From the NCBI GenBank assembly GCA_947474455.1, contig CANJIL010000004.1, forward strand, positions 1 to 64,000: a stretch of DNA of 64,000 nt, given 5' to 3'. This document shows positions 49,498-58,702 of this stretch, in pieces; the first letter of the stretch is position 1, and every line of letters begins with the position of its first letter. The position numbers and the translations under genes were made by a program. The notes beneath the pieces are model-generated. The model saw nothing but the letters and a program-made list of their open reading frames with translations. It was not told the DNA's origin and searched no databases. The stretch is from Hyphomonadaceae bacterium. Lineage in GTDB: Bacteria > Pseudomonadota > Alphaproteobacteria > Caulobacterales > Hyphomonadaceae.

Positions 49498-49884
49498 ATG
49501 CTGGCGCGATTCGGCCGTATCGCCATTGTCGCGATCGTGTTCGCCGTGATCGCCAGCGGTATCGTCGCCATTCAATTCATGATGGATGGACGACCGTTCG
49601 ATACGAGGTTCTTCGGAGTTTGCGCGTTCTTCTCGACAAGCGTTGTCGCGCTTGCGGCGGGCTATGGCCTCGGGGACGAATTCCGCCACACCATTTCGCG
49701 CGGCGGTATCGGAACAGGATGGCCGTGGCTTGCAATCATCGCGATCTGCGCCGGACTGTTCTGGTCTCTGAGCACCCGGATCGACGCCGCAGCGGGGATG
49801 AGCATTGCCCCGTTCCCGCCAATGCTGCTCGTCGCTGGCGGCGCAGCCGGCGTGCTCGGGCTGCGCCGCCGCGGCAAGACCTAG
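49498..49884 (+). CDS. small membrane protein of unknown function
   Basis: A 128-aa protein with about four transmembrane helices (residues 7-27, 38-58, 75-92, 101-120) and a basic C-terminus (RRRGKT). It starts 3 nt after the Rieske oxygenase stop, so it is in the same operon, and converges on the DUF4386 gene with a 4-nt overlap. No family is recognised. Confidence 0.6.
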   Translation: MLARFGRIAIVAIVFAVIASGIVAIQFMMDGRPFDTRFFGVCAFFSTSVVALAAGYGLGDEFRHTISRGGIGTGWPWLAIIAICAGLFWSLSTRIDAAAGMSIAPFPPMLLVAGGAAGVLGLRRRGKT

Positions 49885-50633
49885 GCCATGACTGCGTGCG
49901 GGACGGTGACGGGCTTGCCGCTTGCCTTCATCACCAGCGCGACGCCGACCACGAGCAGCCACAGCTCCCAGCCCATGAAGGCGTAGGGCAGCAGTTCGAT
50001 GACTGGCAGTTCGGGCATCGAGAGCGAGAGCAATTCGGTCTGACCGACGACCCAGAGAGGCAGCGTTGCAAGACCCGCAGCGCCGATCCACTTCATCGCG
50101 CCGCCCATGCGCATTAGGGCGAGGCCAGCGCCGAACGTCCACACCATCAGCACAAGCTGGCCGAGATGTTCGCCCATGCCGACGCCCGCGAAAGTGTTGA
50201 GGGCTTCATAGGCAGCAACCGCCGCGGCCCGCTCGGCTGAGCCGTCCGCGGCCTGCACGTAGGCTGTCGCGACACTCGGAATGGCGAACGTCCAGCGCAG
50301 GAGTGCTGCGGCCTGGAACACGCCGGACAGGACGCCGAACAGGGTGAAGCCGGTCGAGAGCTTTGCTTTGCCATCCTTCAGCGCCTCGCCCATCAGCATC
50401 GCCGCGATAGAGAAGCACAGCGCGCTGAGACCGAACGTCCACCAGGCCAGCACCAGAGGCGTGCCGCCCGCGTGGAAGAGCTCCAACACCTCGCCCGCAG
50501 GACGGCGGAGAACGTCGTCGTAATCGAACAGCGCGACCAGCGCGCCATACGGCACGTTCGCCAGCACAGCCACCGCAGCCAGCGCGAAACCCGCTTTCAG
50601 CATCGCCGGGCGGTTAAAAATCTCGGGGGTCAT
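49881..50633 (-). CDS. DUF4386-like membrane protein
   Basis: A 250-aa membrane protein with six or seven helices: FALAAVAVLANVPYGALVALFDYDDVLRRPAGEVLELFHAGGTPLVLAWWTFGLSALCF at the start and a C-terminal PYAFMGWELWLLVVGVALVM. This layout fits DUF4386. The ATG at 50633 has AAGGAG 8 nt upstream; the ORF-track extension covers the promoter. It is divergent from a TetR gene across a perfect operator-like palindrome and is the probable target of that repressor. Confidence 0.7.
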   Translation of the reverse strand: MTPEIFNRPAMLKAGFALAAVAVLANVPYGALVALFDYDDVLRRPAGEVLELFHAGGTPLVLAWWTFGLSALCFSIAAMLMGEALKDGKAKLSTGFTLFGVLSGVFQAAALLRWTFAIPSVATAYVQAADGSAERAAAVAAYEALNTFAGVGMGEHLGQLVLMVWTFGAGLALMRMGGAMKWIGAAGLATLPLWVVGQTELLSLSMPELPVIELLPYAFMGWELWLLVVGVALVMKASGKPVTVPHAVMA

Positions 50634-50648
50634 GTCCAAAGCTCCTTC

Positions 50649-50716
50649 TGTCACCGATCGGTGACATGTGGTTCGGTTTTTCGGCCGTGTCAACAGCTTG
50701 TCCCTACTTGGTGACA
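50649..50716. promoter_or_regulatory. TetR operator-like palindrome in the divergent promoter
   Basis: TGTCACCGATCGGTGACA (50649-50666) is a perfect 18-bp palindrome 16 nt from the DUF4386 start, and a half-site GGTGACA recurs at 50710-50716, 28 nt before the TetR start. This is the expected placement for an autoregulating TetR repressor controlling both genes. Confidence 0.7.
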
Positions 50717-50743
50717 CTGCTAGGCTGCTGCTGGAGATTCTGG

Positions 50744-51367
50744 ATGCCGGATCGAAAAAAAGCTCCCCCCGCCAAGGCAACGCGCGACCGCGAGGCCACG
50801 GAACAGCGCTTCATCGAAGCGGCGGCGCGCGTCATCGCGCGGGATGGCGCGGCGGGCCTAGGCGTCAACGCTATCGCTGCGGAAGCGGGCGCGGACAAGA
50901 AGCTGATCTACCGTTATTTCGGCGGGCTCGATCGATTGCTCGAAGCGATGGGCGCGAACACCGCGTTGTGGCTTGGGCATGCGCTGTCTGCGCCTCAGGG
51001 CAGTTATGGCGAGCGGTTGACCCGCGTTTTCTTGGCCTACGCCGACAACTTGCGCAGCGACCCGGTGCTGCAGAAACTGCTGGCGTGGGAGCTTGCGAGT
51101 TCATCCGATACGCTGCGCCGGATCGACGCCGCGCGGTCGAAGGCGATGTATATGCTGATGCCGAAGGTGCGCGGCGACGAGAAGCCGCCCGAGGGCGTCG
51201 ATGCGCCTGCAGTCAATGCCATTCTTCTGGCCGCCCTGCACTACATGACGCTACGGGGCGCCACGATGGGCGGCTTCTCGGGCCTATCACTGAAAACGGA
51301 AGCGGACTGGCAGCGTGCCATGTCTGCCTTCAAGGGCCTGCTCGAACGCACGTATGGGAATGACTGA
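50744..51367 (+). CDS. TetR-family transcriptional regulator
   Basis: A 207-aa regulator with a basic N-terminus, then the TetR HTH: RFIEAAARVIARDGAAGLGVNAIAAEAGADKKLIYRYFGGLDRLLEAM. The C-terminal ligand domain is all-helical and unlike well-known families. The ATG at 50744 follows GGAG; earlier in-frame starts would run through the operator. It likely binds the palindrome at 50649-50666 and represses itself and the DUF4386 gene. Confidence 0.88.
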   Translation: MPDRKKAPPAKATRDREATEQRFIEAAARVIARDGAAGLGVNAIAAEAGADKKLIYRYFGGLDRLLEAMGANTALWLGHALSAPQGSYGERLTRVFLAYADNLRSDPVLQKLLAWELASSSDTLRRIDAARSKAMYMLMPKVRGDEKPPEGVDAPAVNAILLAALHYMTLRGATMGGFSGLSLKTEADWQRAMSAFKGLLERTYGND

Positions 51368-51518
51368 TCACCACGTTAAGCGCCGCTACTCAAGCGCTTC
51401 GCGCGCCTCACTCACGACCGAGTGTTCAGCCAACGCCAGTTGAAATCGGCGCCAAGTGCGGCGAGGTTGCGCCAACGGAAGCGGCGCTCAGGAGAGCAGC
51501 TGCGCGGGAGATACCGAC

Positions 51519-53399
51519 ATGAAACTGCGCACAGTGTGGCGAGCGGCAGCCTTCGGCCTTGGGCTGGGGCTGTTCACGCTCCCGGCCGCCGCCCAGGAGA
51601 CGCCGCCCGACCATGCCGGTCTCACCGTCTACAACAAGTCCTGCGCTGCCTGTCATGACAATCCTGGCACGACTCGCGCCGCCGCGCTTCCCGCGATCAA
51701 ACTTCTGTCGCCCGTGCGCCTGCGCGAGATCATCTCCGAGGGCGGCGTCATGGCGCCTATGGCGGCGGGCCTTTCCACGCAGCAGAAGACAGATCTCATC
51801 GCGTGGCTCACGGCGGGCCAGCAGGCTGCTTCCGCGAACTGGACCGACGCGCTGAAATGCCCGGCTGCCCGGAGCAAGGTCGACATATCCGCGCCGGTGG
51901 GCTCGGCGGGCTTCGGCGTGGACGCGGCGCAGACACGCAATCTCAGCGGAGCCAAGGCTGGTCTGAGCAAAAGCGATCTTACGAAGCTCGAAACCGCATG
52001 GGCGATCGCCCTTCCCAATCCGGGCTCGGGCGCCGGCGCGTCCGTGCTTGGCGATACGATCTTCATCAACGCAGGGCAGCAACTGCTAGCGCTCGACGCT
52101 GCAACGGGCTGCGCGAAATGGGTCTATCAAGGGTTATCGCGCAATACACCGGCGATCGGCGAAATCAATGGTAAGAAAGTGCTGGCGCTGGCGATCGGCC
52201 CGGACATCCATGTCATCGATCCAGCGAACGGCCAGCTCATCTGGAAGGCATCGGGCCAGCCAGCGGAGTTGAGCGGCGGCCGCATTCGCGGCGGCGTCAT
52301 CTTCGTCAAGGACAAGATCATCGTGCCACTGTCGGCTTCAGGCGTCAGCGCTGGCTCCAACCCGACATTCGAATGCTGCACCGGGCATGGCTCGCTGATC
52401 GCGCTCAAAGCGGCGGACGGAAAGCGGCTGTGGGAATATCACACGATGGGAGAGCCGACCTACAACGGCCAGGTCAACTCGCTGGGCGTGAAGCAACGTG
52501 GCCCTTCCGGCGCGCCAATCTGGTCCGTGCCGGTCTATGATCCCAAGCGCAACTACATCGTCGTCACTACCGGAGAGAACACGTCTCACCCCGGCACCGA
52601 TACGTCAGACGCAGTAATCGCGATCAACGCCGACACCGGCAAGGTCGTCTGGCAATACCAGGCGATGGCGGCCGATGTGTGGAACCTTGCTTGCGATCCG
52701 TTCACGGCCAAGAATGGTCCGAACTGCCCTGTCCTCTACAAGGAAGGCGGCGATGGCCGCGACTACGATTTCGGCGCCGGCGCGATCATCGTGCCTGGCC
52801 TGGGCGACAAGGACATCGTGCTGGCTGGGCAGAAATCCGGTCATATGTGGGCGCTGGACGCGGACACAGGCAAGGTCATGTGGAGCCAGCGCGTCGGCGA
52901 GGGCTCGGCGCTTGGCGGCATTCACTGGGGCATCGCCGCTGACGGCGCGACGGTGGTCGCGCCGATCAACGATCCTATCCTCGGGCCGGACAAGACCTGG
53001 AGATCCTACGCCGGCGTCTATGCGTTCGACATCAAGACCGGAAAACCGAAATGGGCCTACACGGCGAGCCCCAATTGCGGCCGCGAGCGCGTCAAGGCCA
53101 TGACCAACTGCGATACGCGGTACGGCTTCTCTTCGGCGCCGCTCATCGTTGATGGCGCGGTGGTGAGCGGCACGCTGGGGGGAGAGCTTTTTATCCTCGA
53201 CGCAAAGACAGGTCAGGTCCTGAACAAGCTCGACACTGTAGGGCCGATTAAGACGCTCAACCCGATCGAAGGCAAGGGCGGCTCGATCGACGCTCACGGC
53301 GTTTCGGTCGGCGCAGGGATGGTATTCGTCAGCTCGGGCTACACCTCGTTCGGCGAGACGCCGGGGAATGTGTTGATCGCCTACCGGCCGAGGAAATAG
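51519..53399 (+). CDS. PQQ-dependent quinohemoprotein dehydrogenase (polyvinyl-alcohol-dehydrogenase-like)
   Basis: A 626-aa secreted protein: signal peptide (LPAAAQ), a cytochrome c domain with CAACH and a distal Met (VMAPM), then a PQQ beta-propeller with repeated W-motifs (AATGCAKWVYQG, ADGKRLWEYHT, DTGKVVWQYQ, DTGKVMWSQR, KTGKPKWAYT). It has the vicinal Cys pair FECCTGHG known to contact PQQ. A cytochrome at the N-terminus rather than the C-terminus matches polyvinyl alcohol dehydrogenases; a simple alcohol cannot be excluded. It oxidises its substrate in the periplasm and passes electrons via heme c. The ATG at 51519 follows GGGAG. Confidence 0.85.
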   Translation: MKLRTVWRAAAFGLGLGLFTLPAAAQETPPDHAGLTVYNKSCAACHDNPGTTRAAALPAIKLLSPVRLREIISEGGVMAPMAAGLSTQQKTDLIAWLTAGQQAASANWTDALKCPAARSKVDISAPVGSAGFGVDAAQTRNLSGAKAGLSKSDLTKLETAWAIALPNPGSGAGASVLGDTIFINAGQQLLALDAATGCAKWVYQGLSRNTPAIGEINGKKVLALAIGPDIHVIDPANGQLIWKASGQPAELSGGRIRGGVIFVKDKIIVPLSASGVSAGSNPTFECCTGHGSLIALKAADGKRLWEYHTMGEPTYNGQVNSLGVKQRGPSGAPIWSVPVYDPKRNYIVVTTGENTSHPGTDTSDAVIAINADTGKVVWQYQAMAADVWNLACDPFTAKNGPNCPVLYKEGGDGRDYDFGAGAIIVPGLGDKDIVLAGQKSGHMWALDADTGKVMWSQRVGEGSALGGIHWGIAADGATVVAPINDPILGPDKTWRSYAGVYAFDIKTGKPKWAYTASPNCGRERVKAMTNCDTRYGFSSAPLIVDGAVVSGTLGGELFILDAKTGQVLNKLDTVGPIKTLNPIEGKGGSIDAHGVSVGAGMVFVSSGYTSFGETPGNVLIAYRPRK

Positions 53400-53425
53400 G
53401 CGGGGCGACTCCTGGCCAGAAATGC

Positions 53426-53453
53426 AAAGCCCGCGGCGCGAGCCGCGGGCTTT
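53426..53453. terminator. bidirectional terminator between the PQQ enzyme and tadC
   Basis: An 11-bp perfect stem (AAAGCCCGCGG / CCGCGGGCTTT) with a 6-nt loop between two converging genes. A- and T-rich edges serve both strands. Confidence 0.8.
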
Positions 53454-53475
53454 GTCTTGTCTGGATTGAATACGC

Positions 53476-54459
53476 CTACTTGCCGAGGCCCATCGCATCG
53501 ATCTTGATGAAGGCCGGTCCGAGAATGACCAGGAACAGAACGGGTAGGAAGAACACGATCATCGGCACAGTCAGCTTGGCTGGCAAGGCCGCGGCTTTCT
53601 TTTCCGCTTCGGTGATCCGCATCTCGCGGTTTTCCTTGGCCATCACGCGCAGGGCGGCGCCCATGGGCGTTCCGTATTTTTCGGCCTGCACCAGCGCCAT
53701 GGCGACACCCTTGACGCCCGGATGGTTGGTGCGCTCGGAGAGATTGTAATAAGCTTGGCGGCGATCAGCGAGATAGGAAAGCTCGGCGGTTGTCAGCGCA
53801 AGTTCCTCGGCCAGTTCCGCCGACGCCGTGCCGATCTCCTCGCCCACGCGCGCGAAGGCGCCCTCGATCGACATGCCGGACTCGACGCAGATCAGCATCA
53901 TGTCGAGCGAGTCTGGAAAGGCGCGCATGATCGACGTGCGGCGCTTGGTGATCAGGTTTTCGAGATATAGGTTGGGACCGTAGAAGCCCGCAGCGAAAGC
54001 GAAAACGACGACGCCGATCCGCATTTGCATCTGCAGGCCGTGATTGTTCACTAACCACATGTAGACAAAGGCGGCAACGCCGAAAACGAGCGGCAGCGCG
54101 AAACGGCAGAAGTAGAAAACCGAGATGGGCTTCGGCCCGCGCAGACCCGCTTGCGTCAACTTCTTGAGCACGCCGGGGTCTTCCAGCATCTTCGCAAGGT
54201 CGAGCTTGTCGACAACCTTCTTCACCGCGCTGGTGTCCTTCACGCGGATCGACTTCTTGGCCTCGCCTTCGAGCGCAGCACGGCTTCTTTTGCGCAGCTC
54301 CTCACGGCGGTTGGCGACAGCCTTAAGACGTGTCGCCAGCTTGTCCCCGCTGAACGCGGGCGCGGTCAGCGTCAGCACCGTCGCGAATGTCGCCACCGCC
54401 GCAAAAATCGACGCCAGCGTCATCGGATCGACGATGAAAGAGACCCAATCCGTCCCCAT
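53476..54459 (-). CDS. tadC: Flp pilus platform protein TadC
   Basis: A 327-aa inner-membrane protein with a T2SSF domain: RRTSIMRAFPDSLDMMLICVESGMSIEGAFARVGEEIG, YLADRRQAYYNLSERTNHPGVKGVAMALVQAEKYGTPMGAALRVMAKENREMRITEAEKKAAALPAKLTVPMIVFFLPVLFLVILGPA. TadC forms the pilus platform with TadB and works with the CpaF ATPase. I start it at ATG 54459 (MGTDWVSFIVD), giving a proper N-terminal helix. It is the last gene of the operon. Confidence 0.92.
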   Translation of the reverse strand: MGTDWVSFIVDPMTLASIFAAVATFATVLTLTAPAFSGDKLATRLKAVANRREELRKRSRAALEGEAKKSIRVKDTSAVKKVVDKLDLAKMLEDPGVLKKLTQAGLRGPKPISVFYFCRFALPLVFGVAAFVYMWLVNNHGLQMQMRIGVVVFAFAAGFYGPNLYLENLITKRRTSIMRAFPDSLDMMLICVESGMSIEGAFARVGEEIGTASAELAEELALTTAELSYLADRRQAYYNLSERTNHPGVKGVAMALVQAEKYGTPMGAALRVMAKENREMRITEAEKKAAALPAKLTVPMIVFFLPVLFLVILGPAFIKIDAMGLGK

Positions 54460-54473
54460 GGCGCTGTCCCGTC

Positions 54474-55478
54474 CTAGAAGTTGAAGTTGATCATGGAGCG
54501 CATGACGTAGATGCCGGTCCCCATGAGGCACACCGCGATCAAGAGGATCAGATGGCCGAGATCGGTCGTGAACAGCGTCATGATGTAGGCAGGCGTGGTG
54601 AAGTAGACCAGCAACATCACAATCACCGGCAACGAGCCGATGATCATCGCCGACGCCTTGGCTTCCGAAGACAGCGCCTTGATCTTCTCGCGCAGCAGCT
54701 TGCGCGAACGCAGCACGTTCGACAGGTTGCCCAGCGCCTCGGAGAGGTTGCCGCCTGCCTTCTGCTGGATGTTCAGAACGATGTTGAAGAAGTTCACTTC
54801 CTGGATCGGCGTGCGCTGGTACATGCGGTCAAGCGCCTGGGGAATGTCGACACCCATCGCGATGGCGTCGCATACGTTCTGGAACTCGGCAGCCAAAGGC
54901 TGCGGGCTCTCCTTGGCGATCATCCTCAGGCACTCCTGCAGCGGCAGGCCCGATTTCACACCGCGAACGATAACATCGATAGCGTCGGCGAACTGACTGA
55001 CGAACTTCTTCTGGCGCCGGGAAATGGCCATGCCTAGGACCCAGCGCGGGAGGCCGAACGCGGCTGCGAACGAGATGCCGGCGGCAGTCAGAAGCATCAC
55101 GTCCCTGTTCATCCCTGCGCCGATGAACAGACCCCCGAACGTCACAACACCCGCCACTGCCGAAGCGATCCAGAACATGGCCGGCGTGAAGTTAAGGCCG
55201 GCCTGCTTGATCTTGTCCTCGATCGATTTGCCGACACGCTTCCGGCGTCGCGCCTCTTCGCGATCACGTAACGCCTTGGAGGTGGCGTCCATCTGCTTCC
55301 GGCGTGCGAGGTTAGCGGCTTCCGCGTTGCCGCCGCGGCTCCGCGCGCCTTCGCTGATCGCCTTGAGACGCTTGGACTGCTTACCTTGCCCCGCCCCGCC
55401 CGCGAACGCGAGACCGAGGCCAGCGATCGCGACGAAGGCCAAGCCCGCGATCGCGTAGGTGATCATGTCGGGTGTCAT
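54474..55478 (-). CDS. tadB: Flp pilus platform protein TadB
   Basis: A 334-aa inner-membrane protein. It has an N-terminal helix, a basic cytoplasmic segment (REEARRRKRVGKSIEDKIKQAG), the T2SSF domain (FVSQFADAIDVIVRGVKSGLPLQECLRMIAKESPQPLAAEF, NIVLNIQQKAGGNLSEALGNLSNVLRSRKLLREKIKALSSEAKASA), and C-terminal helices. It overlaps cpaF by 4 nt and precedes tadC by 14 nt. Confidence 0.93.
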   Translation of the reverse strand: MTPDMITYAIAGLAFVAIAGLGLAFAGGAGQGKQSKRLKAISEGARSRGGNAEAANLARRKQMDATSKALRDREEARRRKRVGKSIEDKIKQAGLNFTPAMFWIASAVAGVVTFGGLFIGAGMNRDVMLLTAAGISFAAAFGLPRWVLGMAISRRQKKFVSQFADAIDVIVRGVKSGLPLQECLRMIAKESPQPLAAEFQNVCDAIAMGVDIPQALDRMYQRTPIQEVNFFNIVLNIQQKAGGNLSEALGNLSNVLRSRKLLREKIKALSSEAKASAMIIGSLPVIVMLLVYFTTPAYIMTLFTTDLGHLILLIAVCLMGTGIYVMRSMINFNF

Positions 55479-56995
55479 TGGCGGCCGCCCTCTTCCAGCG
55501 CGTCAAGGGCCCTGCCCAGATCGCCTTCCATGTTGAAGTATTTAGCGCGGTCCCAGAAGCGCGGGCGGCCAATGCCGGTGCCGCGGTGCGTGCCGATCAG
55601 CTTGCCGTCCTTGTCCTCGCCGTCGATCTCATATCGCATCACGTCCTGCGTCACGATCACATCGCCTTCGAGGCCCATCACTTCGGTGATCGACACGATC
55701 TTCCGGGAGCCATCGCGCAGGCGCGATGCCTGGATGACCACATCGATCGAGCCGACGATCATCTCTCGGATTGTACGTTGGGGAAGCGTGAAACCACCCA
55801 TCGTGATCATCGACTCAAGCCGCGAGAGGCCTTCGCGCGGGGTGTTCGCGTGCAGCGTGCCCATCGAGCCGTCGTGGCCCGTGTTCATCGCCTGCAGAAG
55901 GTCGAACGCCTCAGGTCCGCGAACCTCGCCCACGATGATCCGGTCGGGACGCATACGCAGGCAGTTCTTGACGAGATCGGTCATCGAGACCTTGCCCTGG
56001 CCTTCAAGGTTCGGCGGCCGGGTTTCGAGACGCACGACGTGCGGCTGCTGTAGCTGGAGCTCGGCGGCGTCCTCGCAGGTGATGACCCGCTCGCCCGGCG
56101 CGATGAAAGCGGTCAACGTGTTGAGCAGCGTCGTCTTGCCCGAACCCGTACCGCCCGAGATCAGGACGTTGCAGCGGCAGGCGCCGATGATGCGCAGGAT
56201 TTCAGCACCCGGCTCCGAGATCGAGCCGAAGTTCACCAGGTCGGTGATCTTCAGCTTGTCCTTCTTGAACTTCCGGATAGTGAGGGCTGGCCCGTCAATC
56301 GCCAGCGGCGGCGCAATGACGTTGACGCGTGAACCGTCGGCAAGGCGCGCGTCGCAGATCGGCGAGGCTTCATCGACGCGCCGGCCCACCTGGCTCACAA
56401 TCCTTTGGCAGATATTCATCAGCTGCGCGTTGTTGCGGAAGCGGATGTTTGTGCGCTGAATCTTTCCGGCGACCTCAATGTAGGTCGTGCCGGCGCCGTT
56501 TACCATGATGTCGGCGATGTCGTCTCGCGCCAGAAGCGGCTCAAGCGGCCCATAGCCGAGGACGTCGTTGCAGATGTCCTCGAGCAATGTTTCCTGCTCG
56601 GCGACCGACATGACGACGTTCTTGATCGAGACGATCTCGATCACGATGTCGCGGATCTCCTCACGCGCGCTTTCCTGGTCGAGCTGCGCCAACTGGCTCA
56701 GGTCAATTGTGTCGATCAGCGCGTTGAAGACTTCGGTCTTGGTCCGGTAGTATTCGTCCGACCGGCTGTCGATCGCGGCGACTTTTTCTTTTGGCGGCGG
56801 CGGCGCGCTCTTTGCCGCTGGCTTGCTGGATGCGGCTGCGGTTGAGCGCGGCGGCGGAGGCGGCGGATCGCTCAGCCCGGCCCCGTGCGAAGCGGCCGGC
56901 TTTGGCGGCGGCGGGGCTGCCGCGGGACGCGGTGTTTCGGCCGCCGCTGGCGGCGGGACAGCAGGTCCGCCCGTCGTCGTGCGTTTGCCGAACAT
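55475..56995 (-). CDS. cpaF: Flp pilus secretion ATPase CpaF/TadA
   Basis: A 506-aa secretion ATPase. A Pro/Ala-rich N-terminus (about 75 residues) leads to the GSPII_E domain: Walker A ISGGTGSGKTTLLNTL, ITCEDAAELQLQQPHVVRLETRPPN (Asp box), RMRPDRIIVGEVRGPEAFDLLQAMNTGHDGSMGTLHAN (Walker B/His box). It powers assembly and retraction of the Flp pilus in the cytoplasm. It follows cpaE by 9 nt and overlaps tadB. Confidence 0.96.
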   Translation of the reverse strand: MFGKRTTTGGPAVPPPAAAETPRPAAAPPPPKPAASHGAGLSDPPPPPPRSTAAASSKPAAKSAPPPPKEKVAAIDSRSDEYYRTKTEVFNALIDTIDLSQLAQLDQESAREEIRDIVIEIVSIKNVVMSVAEQETLLEDICNDVLGYGPLEPLLARDDIADIMVNGAGTTYIEVAGKIQRTNIRFRNNAQLMNICQRIVSQVGRRVDEASPICDARLADGSRVNVIAPPLAIDGPALTIRKFKKDKLKITDLVNFGSISEPGAEILRIIGACRCNVLISGGTGSGKTTLLNTLTAFIAPGERVITCEDAAELQLQQPHVVRLETRPPNLEGQGKVSMTDLVKNCLRMRPDRIIVGEVRGPEAFDLLQAMNTGHDGSMGTLHANTPREGLSRLESMITMGGFTLPQRTIREMIVGSIDVVIQASRLRDGSRKIVSITEVMGLEGDVIVTQDVMRYEIDGEDKDGKLIGTHRGTGIGRPRFWDRAKYFNMEGDLGRALDALEEGGRQ

Positions 56996-57004
56996 ACCCT
57001 ACTC

Positions 57005-58687
57005 CTACTTGCCCAACAGCTTTTTCAGCATGGAGGGCTTGGCCGTCTGAATTTCGCGACCCGTGAGCAGCGCAGCGAGCTGATCGAGCCCGTGCGCAAC
57101 CTTGGATTCCGGCGCCACGTCGAAGATCATCTGGCCATTGTTGGCTGCGGTGCCGAAGAGTTGCGCGTCAAAAGGCAGCACCAGGGATGGCTCGACGCCG
57201 ATGGCCTGGCCGAAGTCCTTCGCCGGGATCTCCGGACGCTTCGGCAGCCCCACCATGTTTAGCACCAGCCTGGGCGGATTGTCGTTTGGCCGCGCGGCCT
57301 TGAGGAAGTCGATCAGATTCTTGCCGTTACGCAGCGAAGCGAGATCCGGCCCAGCCACGACCACCAGCTCGTCGGCCGAGATGACGGTTGACTTGAACCA
57401 GTCGCTCCAGATGTGCGGCAAGTCCAGCACCACGAAGGGAACCGAGCCCCGGACCTGCTCCAGCACGCGGGTGTAGGTTTCAGGGTCGAGGTTGTACGTG
57501 CGGTCCAGCGTCGCCGGCGCCGTGAACAACGAGAGCCTGTCGGTCGCCTTGGTGATCAGACGGCCCATGATCGCATCGTCGAACCGGTCCGGCGACATCA
57601 GCGCGTCAGCGATGGTCGCTTGCGTGTCCTGGTTGAAGTCGAGCCCGGTTGTGCCGAAGTTCAGGTCGAGGTCGACCAGCGTCGCATTGACTTTGCAGCG
57701 CTCAGACAAGGCCCAGGCGAGGTTATGGGCGATGGATGAAGCGCCCACGCCGCCCTTGACGCCCGTGACCGCCAGCGTCTTGCCGGTGAACGGAGCTTCC
57801 GGGTCGGTGAACAAGTTGGCGATCGAGCGGATCATCTGCACCGGATCGATCGGCGCGACGAGATACTCGGAAACGCCCCGGCGCATCAGCTCGCGATAGA
57901 GACGGATGTCGTTGGTCTGGCCGAGAACGACGACACGGATGTTCTCGTCGCAATACTCAGCCAGCGAATCCAGCTCGGCTAGCAGGTTGCGCGGATCGCC
58001 TGAGCCCTCGATGACGAGCAGGTTCGGCGTCGTCTCGTTGACGTAGTACTGCATCGCCGCCGGAACACCGCCTTCGAAAACTTCCATCGTGACATTCTTC
58101 ATGCGGCGATCGTTCATGATCGTCCGCAGGAGATTGAGCGATGCCGTGCGCGTGCAGAAGCCGTGGACCGTGATGCGCGGTATCGGGCGGTCGCCGCCTG
58201 TATGGGCGGCGCCGAAGGAGTAGTCGTAGCCAAGGCCCTGCCCCGCGGCGTCGTCAGCGATAGGTTCGGCCTCGGCCACCGTCATCGGCGGGAGGTCTTC
58301 GATAGGCGGCTCGGCCGGCTTCGGCTGCAGCCACGGCTCGTCAGAGTACGTGATTGGCTTCGCCGCAGGAGGATGCGACGGCGCATCGAAACCTTCGGCT
58401 TCGTCCGAAAACTCATCCTCGAATTGCGCGAAATCCTGCTCGACCGCCTTGTATTCGGAGGATGCGGGCGCCGCCGGCTGCAAAGTCCGCACGGCTTCCG
58501 GCGGAGGCAGCGTCATGAAGTCGTCGTCTTCGGGATTGAAGGCGAGGTCGCCAAACGCTGGCGTGTTGTTGTCCTGACCGCGCAATGCAGCTGCGAAAGT
58601 CGCGCCGATCGGCGCGTCCATGTCGAGATCGTGAGCGAGCTGATCGAGATCGCTGTCATCATCAAACTTGTCGCGTGGTCCGGTCAT
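57005..58687 (-). CDS. cpaE: Flp pilus localisation ATPase CpaE/TadZ
   Basis: A 560-aa protein. The first 170 residues are acidic, Pro-rich and disordered. A receiver-like domain follows (NLLVIEGSGDPRNLLAELDSLAEYCDENIRVVVLGQTNDIRLYRELMRRGVSEYLVAPI), then a MinD/ParA-type ATPase with a deviant Walker A (VTGVKGGVGASSIAHNLAW) and LVDLDLNFGTTGLDFN. CpaE places the pilus machinery at the cell pole. The long disordered start makes it larger than many homologues. Confidence 0.92.
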   Translation of the reverse strand: MTGPRDKFDDDSDLDQLAHDLDMDAPIGATFAAALRGQDNNTPAFGDLAFNPEDDDFMTLPPPEAVRTLQPAAPASSEYKAVEQDFAQFEDEFSDEAEGFDAPSHPPAAKPITYSDEPWLQPKPAEPPIEDLPPMTVAEAEPIADDAAGQGLGYDYSFGAAHTGGDRPIPRITVHGFCTRTASLNLLRTIMNDRRMKNVTMEVFEGGVPAAMQYYVNETTPNLLVIEGSGDPRNLLAELDSLAEYCDENIRVVVLGQTNDIRLYRELMRRGVSEYLVAPIDPVQMIRSIANLFTDPEAPFTGKTLAVTGVKGGVGASSIAHNLAWALSERCKVNATLVDLDLNFGTTGLDFNQDTQATIADALMSPDRFDDAIMGRLITKATDRLSLFTAPATLDRTYNLDPETYTRVLEQVRGSVPFVVLDLPHIWSDWFKSTVISADELVVVAGPDLASLRNGKNLIDFLKAARPNDNPPRLVLNMVGLPKRPEIPAKDFGQAIGVEPSLVLPFDAQLFGTAANNGQMIFDVAPESKVAHGLDQLAALLTGREIQTAKPSMLKKLLGK

Positions 58688-58702
58688 GTCCGCCCCTGAT
58701 TT

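Noticed and set aside
48966-50117. 383-aa plus-strand ORF and 367-aa minus-strand ORF (49039-50142)
   Set aside because: Both are shadows across the Rieske oxygenase and neighbouring membrane-protein genes, with Arg-rich translations.
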